NCBI RefSeq assembly: GCF_001486505.1
Contig: NZ_LN909065.1
Location: 1,054,001 to 1,118,000, forward strand
Length of the DNA: 64,000 nucleotides
Origin: Paenibacillus rubinfantis
GTDB taxonomy: Bacteria > Bacillota > Bacilli > Paenibacillales > Paenibacillaceae
Direction of reading: 5' to 3'
This document shows positions 60,318 through 64,000 of this stretch, piece by piece (position 1 is the first letter of the stretch; each line of letters opens with the position of its first letter). A program made the position numbers and the translations under genes. Under the pieces are notes generated by a model. That model searched no databases. It was given only the letters and a program-made list of their open reading frames with translations, and was not told the DNA's origin.

Positions 60318-60911
60318 TTATTGCACGTAAAACGTGCCGAAAATTTGCTCCATCACATCGGTATCATCCGCCGTCCAAGCCAGGAACACCTGGTCGTCTT
60401 CAGGCGTGAATTGCGGTGCGCTGCCATAGAAGCGCGGATCCAGCGTCACGTCGAACCCGGTCGCCTCGATCACGTTCTCGGCAGCCAACGTCTGCAGATA
60501 TTGCTTCCCTGCACCGATCAGCGCCAGACGGCCTTCCTCGGTGTTGTTCACCTTGCCGATATAGGCATCCTCGGCAGTCCGCTGCAAATCCGCGTTGATT
60601 TGGTCCATGACGCGAATCTTGCGGATCTTCTTCCAGCCCTTGTTCTGCCCCTCTCGAGGCGAAACAAGGCTGTTCACGCCGCGCAGCACCTTCACCCGGC
60701 GGCCGTCGTGCACGAGCAGGAACACGCCGCCTTGCACGGCCTGCTCCTGCTCGGAGCGCGTCCAGCGCCGCGTGACGTCGTCGAACGGCGAAGCCGCGTA
60801 CGTCGTCGACGCCTTCAGCGGCTGGCCGGCGATCAAGCCCGCGACCCAGGCGGCCACCTGCGCCGACGAGTACGCCCGGCCGTTCAGCACCGCGCCGGTG
60901 CCGACGTTCAC
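60318..60911 (-). pseudogene. xkdK: tail sheath protein XkdK, C-terminal fragment
   Basis: A 197-aa frame equal to the C-terminal part of the contractile sheath (VNVGTGAVLNGRAYSSAQVA, LLVHDGRRVKVLRGVNSLVS, RKIRVMDQINADLQRTAEDA, FGTFYVQ at the end). It starts at a GTG overlapping the stop of the N-terminal fragment. Upstream in the same frame are HEGVVNVG codons that continue the sheath, proving that the reading frame was once joined. Either a real one-base deletion or a sequence error. If real, contraction would be lost. Confidence 0.8.
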
Positions 60912-61732
60912 GACGCCCTCGTGATGGCCGTATCGTCGGCGGCGGAGCCGCCCAGCACGGCGATGACGCCCTTGCCTTCACTGCGGACGCGCTTCACCCA
61001 AGCGACAACGCTGGTCCGCAAAGCCGCATCCGCTACGCCGTCCAGCGTCAGCACGTGGAAGTCCTGCGTCTCGAACGCAGACAAGGCCGAAGCGTACTCG
61101 GCGTTCGTAAGCCCCGCGATCCCGCTGTCCCCGCCGGTCAGCACCGCCCCGGATACATCCGCCAGCGTGCCGTTGCCCAGCGCCTCGGCAACGATCCATG
61201 CATTGGCCGGATCGCCGTTCACAGCGGCGGCCGCTTGCTCTGCCGAGCCATCTCCCAACGGGAACGTCCGCAGCAAAGCCGTACCTTCATACAGCTTCAG
61301 CTCCTTGCTGCCGGGAAGCGACAGACTCGGCTCAACCGATACGACGAAGTCGTTGCCGCGCTTGCCGGGATATTTGGCCTTTACCTGCAGCATGGCGGCA
61401 CCTGACGAATCCTGAAGCGTTAACGACGCTTCCGCGGCGGAAGCCCCAGCCAGCCGGTAGGCCAGCAGTTTTTTCGGACCTCCTAGCAAAGCGAGATACA
61501 ATGTACTAAACGCCGTCGCGCCATCCGATTCGTCCTCCCGGAACAACTCCCGGATCGCCGCCTCACTTCCCACTTCCATGAATTGTCCAACCGGCCCCCA
61601 ATGGGCCTTTACCGGAGCGACCACGACGCCGCGCGCCCCCGCCTGGATGGCGTTCCCCGCCGCGCTGACGAAATTCATATACAACCCGGGCAACACCGGT
61701 TGATCCGTTACATTCCATGTTCCTCCTGCCAT
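60908..61732 (-). pseudogene. xkdK: tail sheath protein XkdK, N-terminal fragment
   Basis: A 274-aa frame with the sheath start (GTWNVTDQPVLPGLYMNFVS, GARGVVVAPVKAHWGPVGQF, ALLGGPKKLLAYRLAGASAA) and the middle domain to AVLGGSAADDTAI, then three shifted residues and a stop at 60908. The rest of the sheath is in the -1 frame. No slippery heptamer is visible near the junction, so a programmed shift is unlikely. The ATG start has AGGAGG upstream. Confidence 0.82.
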
Positions 61733-61735
61733 GAC

Positions 61736-61960
61736 TTACAGCACCTTCTTTCTCAGAAATTGATCCACGAGCCGTTTCGCCTCGTCGATTTGAAATAAGT
61801 GACCTTCCTTGCCTAACATAGCCCCGGCCAAAACTTCCGGTTTGACGCCAAGTACCGCCTCGCAGCAGGACAGCAACTCCTCCATGCGGTAACCGCTAGA
61901 GCCGTCTGCCGCTGCTAAAGCCGGTGCGGATTCAGGGCGACTTGATTTTTTTCTTGCCAC
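61736..61960 (-). CDS. YqzN/YkzM-like small tail-locus protein
   Basis: A 74-aa protein with a Ser/Ala-rich N-terminus and a core SSGYRMEELLSCCEAVLGVK followed by PEVLAGAMLGKEGHLFQIDE and AKRLVDQFLRKKV. This matches what I recall of the YqzN/YkzM family, encoded just before the sheath gene in PBSX-like elements; function unknown. It ends three bases before the sheath start. Confidence 0.6.
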   Translation of the reverse strand: MARKKSSRPESAPALAAADGSSGYRMEELLSCCEAVLGVKPEVLAGAMLGKEGHLFQIDEAKRLVDQFLRKKVL

Positions 61961-61966
61961 ACCAGT

Positions 61967-62467
61967 TCACCTCATTGTCGATTGATAAAAAACGGATCGC
62001 ATCAGCGGCGCTTCCGCCACCGGCTTGGATGTGCGCGAAAGCAACGTGACGGTAAGCGGCCCCTGTACCGGCGAACTTTCCGCCGTTCCCTCCGGCTGCA
62101 AGCTCATCTTGGGATCGGCGATTCGCAGATATCGCTTGGCCGCTGCGTCCAGCGGGATTTTTACCGCTGTGCCCAACGCTTCCAGCAGCCGCAGCACCGC
62201 CGCATGCTCCCGGTCCGCATCTTCCGCAAGGATAAAAGCCGTCATCCGCTTTTGAACCTCATACGACGACGGCCCCAACGCTCTCACGTCCATGCCGATC
62301 ATCCGCCACATCAAGGCTGGAGCAGCTGCACCTGCTGGCCACATCCCGCAGTATACTTTCCACTCCGGCCCCAGCACCGCCAACGACCAGCGCGCTAGTT
62401 CCGTCATCCAGGGATCATTTGTAATCGGCACCGGTTCCGGAGCTAGAGTCATTTCATCTTCAGCAAT
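61967..62467 (-). CDS. tail terminator or completion protein candidate
   Basis: A protein of about 160 residues, not recognised with certainty. It contains ITNDPWMTELARWSLAVLGP, CGMWPAGAAAPALMWRMIGM, PSSYEVQKRMTAFILAEDAD and LLEALGTAVKIPLDAAAKRY. Its place at the head of the tail operon, before sheath and tube, suggests the protein that caps the tail top. The start is odd: the only codon at the right distance (eight bases) from AAAGGAGGTG is ATT at 62467; the next ATG, at 62452, is 23 bases away. No head-joining gene is present upstream. Confidence 0.55.
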   Translation of the reverse strand: MAEDEMTLAPEPVPITNDPWMTELARWSLAVLGPEWKVYCGMWPAGAAAPALMWRMIGMDVRALGPSSYEVQKRMTAFILAEDADREHAAVLRLLEALGTAVKIPLDAAAKRYLRIADPKMSLQPEGTAESSPVQGPLTVTLLSRTSKPVAEAPLMRSVFYQSTMR

Positions 62468-62472
62468 GGCAA

Positions 62473-62631
62473 TCACCTCCTTTCCAGCATCCCATCCCCA
62501 TAGACACATCGCGGTAAGCTGCAAAACTGCTTGGTTCCCTCCAACCGCCCCCAGATGCACCCCTGGCAACGCGCCGGCTGTACCCATTCGGGTTCACATG
62601 GATACGGCGGCGTTTTGTTCTGATTTCGCAT
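62473..62631 (-). CDS. small cysteine-rich tail-locus protein
   Basis: A 52-aa protein with five cysteines in CEPEWVQPARCQGCIWG and FCSLPRCVYG, spaced like a small zinc-binding fold. AAGGAGG precedes the ATG at 62631. It is the first gene of the late operon and its last codons form the ribosome site of the next gene. Similar small Cys-rich proteins are common near this place in Paenibacillus prophages, from memory. Function unknown. Confidence 0.6.
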   Translation of the reverse strand: MRNQNKTPPYPCEPEWVQPARCQGCIWGRLEGTKQFCSLPRCVYGDGMLERR

Positions 62632-62658
62632 CGTCCCCCCTCCTTTCCAAAACAAAAA

Positions 62659-62679
62659 CCGCTGACATGTTCAGCGGTC
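62659..62679 (-). terminator. hairpin with T-run upstream of the late operon
   Basis: ACCGCTGA, a CATGT loop and TCAGCGGT; on the minus strand TTTTTGTTTTGG follows. It lies between the late promoter region and the first late gene, so it would stop early or leaky transcripts and may need antitermination. Confidence 0.7.
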
Positions 62680-62733
62680 CTCATCAGTCCTCGGTTGATT
62701 GGGTTTTCCTTCCCTTTTCCTTCCACGCTACCA

Positions 62734-62739
62734 ATGTAA
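62734..62739 (-). promoter_or_regulatory. possible -10 of the late tail promoter
   Basis: TTACAT (or TACATT one base on) lies downstream of the iterons on the minus strand. No -35 is visible, as expected for an activator-dependent promoter. Confidence 0.35.
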
Positions 62740-62759
62740 CATGGGAAAAACCAAACGAA

Positions 62760-62798
62760 CGGACAAGTGACGGACACTTGCCGGACAGCTATCGGACA
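62760..62798 (-). promoter_or_regulatory. four TGTCCG iterons with 11-bp period
   Basis: CGGACA occurs on the plus strand at 62760, 62771, 62782 and 62793, exactly 11 bases apart; on the minus strand this is TGTCCG repeated four times on one face of the helix. They lie just upstream of the late operon and just downstream of the ArpU-like gene, so they are the likely binding sites of that activator. Confidence 0.75.
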
Positions 62799-62820
62799 AC
62801 CTAGAATCCACTTGAACAAC

Positions 62821-62845
62821 AAAAAAAGCCGGCGTTCAGCCGACT
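62821..62845 (-). terminator. terminator after the ArpU-like gene
   Basis: On the minus strand GTCGGC, a TGAAC loop and GCCGGC, followed by TTTTTTTG. The stem begins inside the end of the coding region. It separates the regulator transcript from the late operon. Confidence 0.78.
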
Positions 62846-63324
62846 CCGTGTTTTGCCGTTTGCGGTTCTTCCTTATAGACCTCCAACTTCAGGGCCGCCG
62901 CCAGAAGGCGGATGGCGCTGGCTTTGATGCGACGGTACGTCCGGTCACTGATGCCCATCTCGCCGCAGCTGATAAAATCGTATTCGGCTTTCTGATCCAA
63001 ATAACTCCGCCGTATGACCTCTCGCTGCTCCTCCGACAGCCGCTCCATCGCCAGATCCAGCAGCTCCGATTTGCGAATCAGCTCCGCCTCCTTATCCACG
63101 TTCCCGATCGCCAGTCGTTCTGTCGGCTGATTTACGGCGTGGGTAGCGCCATGATACCGGGGCTCATACCCTGCGGTGATGAACGCTTCCTTGCGGATCC
63201 ATCCGATCTGCCGATATCGTCTGACTTCCTCCAACCGCTTCTCCACCGCAGCCCGGGTTGCCGCTTCATCCACCGGCAAGGAATCGAATAAAGCATGATA
63301 CACATGAATGCGTCTTCTCCCCAT
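62836..63324 (-). CDS. ArpU/Xpf-like late transcription activator
   Basis: A 162-aa sigma-like regulator. Residues about 90-150 resemble sigma region 4 (LLDLAMERLSEEQREVIRRS, MGISDRTYRRIKASAIRLLA). The N-terminus (VEKRLEEVRRYRQIGWIRKE) and size fit ArpU-family phage late regulators and the Xpf positive control factor of PBSX. It lies between the XRE repressor operators and the late tail operon and most likely activates the latter through the TGTCCG iterons. The ATG has GGAGGG seven bases upstream. Confidence 0.85.
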   Translation of the reverse strand: MGRRRIHVYHALFDSLPVDEAATRAAVEKRLEEVRRYRQIGWIRKEAFITAGYEPRYHGATHAVNQPTERLAIGNVDKEAELIRKSELLDLAMERLSEEQREVIRRSYLDQKAEYDFISCGEMGISDRTYRRIKASAIRLLAAALKLEVYKEEPQTAKHGVG

Positions 63325-63442
63325 CAGAATTCCCTCCTACATATAGTATATTGCCATTTTGGCAAATTGAATGTTTCCCCACTAGCTCTTCCACTTGCTT
63401 GTCCAAACATACATCCGCCTTCCACTTCGATACGCCCTCCAT
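63266..63442 (-). CDS. possible 58-aa leader protein
   Basis: A short frame with a good ribosome site (GAGGGGGTGA) just before the ATG, starting about 33 bases after the predicted RNA start. It encodes MEGVSKWKADVCLDKQVEEL and has four Cys, and overlaps the ArpU-like gene by 59 bases in another frame. No family recognised. It may be only a leader or chance. Confidence 0.25.
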   Translation of the reverse strand: MEGVSKWKADVCLDKQVEELVGKHSICQNGNILYVGGNSDGEKTHSCVSCFIRFLAGG

Positions 63443-63581
63443 TCACCCCCTCTTTTTTACCAATTTGGTAACCGTATCCTGATTATATGTTGCCAATTTG
63501 GCAATGTCAAGCCGTATTATTACCGTTTTGACAATATAATATAATTCCATTTTCTCCATCTTCTCTTTACCAATTTGGCAA
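63351..63581. promoter_or_regulatory. five 15-bp operators of the XRE repressor
   Basis: Palindromes of consensus TTRCCAATTTGGYAA lie at 63351-63365, 63457-63471, 63490-63504, 63520-63534 and 63567-63581. The first and fourth are the most diverged. The third fills the spacer of the minus-strand promoter and the fifth overlaps the -35 of the repressor gene. Centres of the second to fourth are 33 and 30 bases apart, about three helical turns. Confidence 0.85.
63482..63510 (-). promoter_or_regulatory. consensus promoter of the ArpU-like gene with operator in spacer
   Basis: On the minus strand TTGACA (63505-63510), a 17-base spacer and TATAAT (63482-63487): a perfect sigma-A promoter. The operator TTGCCAAATTGGCAA occupies the spacer, so the XRE protein would fully block it. 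Confidence 0.85.
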
Positions 63582-63594
63582 CTTGTGCTACACT
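63566..63594 (+). promoter_or_regulatory. promoter of the XRE repressor gene
   Basis: TTTACC (63566-63571), 17 bases and TACACT (63589-63594) is a moderate promoter. Operator five overlaps its -35, suggesting autoregulation. Confidence 0.55.
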
Positions 63595-63623
63595 AAATGA
63601 AACGGCAAGGAAGAGGAGTAACC

Positions 63624-63977
63624 ATGCAAACGCTAGGCGATCGGATCAAATATTTACGTGAACAACGTCAGCTCACGCAAAAAGACCTGGCCTCCCAAGC
63701 GGACATTTCGGTCGTGCAGTTGTCCCGTTATGAGACGAACGACCGCAAGCCGGATCCGGAGGTGCTGCGCAATATCGTTGACGCCCTGGATACCAGCGCC
63801 GATTACTTGCTGGGTCGGACGCCCGACCCGTCTCCTGCAGCGGAGAAAGGGATGAGCCTGTCCTTTTTCGGCGGTCCTGAAGCCTATACGGCCGATGAAA
63901 TCGCTATGATGGAAGCGGCTTTGAAAGCGTATCGGGAGCAGAAGAAGAAGCTGCTGAACGGGGACGAAGCGAAGTAG
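63624..63977 (+). CDS. XRE family repressor of the tail locus
   Basis: A 117-aa regulator. Residues 1-65 are an XRE helix-turn-helix (LGDRIKYLREQRQLTQKDLA, ISVVQLSRYETNDRKPDPEV, IVDALDTSADYLLGR). The short C-terminus (ADEIAMMEAALKAYREQKKK) may dimerise; there is no LexA-like peptidase, so induction must use another signal or a partner. ATG at 63624 has GAGGAG upstream; the frame's earlier start lacks one. It is divergent from the ArpU-like gene across five operators and corresponds to Xre of PBSX. Confidence 0.88.
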   Translation: MQTLGDRIKYLREQRQLTQKDLASQADISVVQLSRYETNDRKPDPEVLRNIVDALDTSADYLLGRTPDPSPAAEKGMSLSFFGGPEAYTADEIAMMEAALKAYREQKKKLLNGDEAK

Positions 63978-64000
63978 GAATAGCATTCGAAACCCATCGA

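Noticed and set aside
60908-60925. Programmed frameshift in the sheath gene
   Set aside because: No X XXY YYZ heptamer is present at the junction, so a mutation or sequence error is more likely.
60400-60981. Second minus-strand frame of 193 codons over the sheath gene
   Set aside because: Arg/Gly/Ala-rich out-of-frame translation; the sheath frames are recognisable.

Overview
The window looks like part of the chromosome of a Paenibacillus-type bacterium (Firmicutes, Paenibacillaceae). The reasons are strong GGAGG ribosome binding sites, many GTG/TTG starts, YesM/YesN-type two-component genes, Lpl-type sugar ABC transporters, CcpA-like cre boxes and a PBSX (Xkd)-type phage-tail module. Nearly every gene is on the minus strand. 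The exceptions are an AraC regulator, an IS3 element, a tiny toxin gene and an XRE repressor. No tRNA, rRNA or CRISPR was seen. The assignment rests on gene content and remembered families only.

Region 1 (1-12.4 kb): deoxysugar catabolism. A lutA-type lactate oxidation gene follows a bifunctional rhamnulose-phosphate aldolase/lactaldehyde dehydrogenase (rhaEW). A 1.2 kb gene-free stretch holds three unrelated repeat systems. Next come ThuA, aldo/keto reductase and SDR genes, then a fucose operon (fucI, fucA, a RhaB-type kinase, fucU) divergent from an AraC regulator. L-lactaldehyde links the fucose and rhamnose routes to lactate oxidation.

Region 2 (12.4-30.9 kb): one apparent 16 kb transcription unit. 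In order it holds a lipoprotein binding protein, two permeases, an uncharacterised 584-aa toroid-like protein, a GH105 hydrolase, iolD, iolE, iolC, iolA, iolG and an uncharacterised 567-aa toroid-like protein. A membrane-bound AraC regulator lies upstream. Uptake and cleavage of an uronate-containing glycan is thus physically joined to inositol catabolism, but iolB and iolJ are absent here.

Region 3 (31-48.3 kb): a second glycan system. It comprises binding protein, two permeases, YesM/YesN-like kinase and regulator, a GH3 glycosidase, a separate GH130 phosphorylase gene and a DUF4127 gene. Three promoters share a 21-bp-period direct repeat placed over the -35 box, which suggests one AraC-type regulon. 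Between them lies a dga-like operon (amidohydrolase, DgaE, DgaF, KDG kinase, GntR). An IS3 element with a 4-bp target duplication sits in the loop of an old terminator.

Region 4 (49.7-64 kb): a contractile phage-tail locus with no head, portal, terminase or integrase gene, so a candidate R-type tailocin (phage-tail-like bacteriocin). It has an XRE repressor with five 15-bp operators, a divergent ArpU/Xpf-like activator, a late promoter preceded by four TGTCCG iterons of exactly 11-bp period, tail genes in PBSX order, a programmed -1 frameshift chaperone, and amidase plus holin. A type I holin-like toxin cassette interrupts the lysis end. The tail sheath gene is split by a frameshift, so the locus may be decaying unless this is a sequence error.
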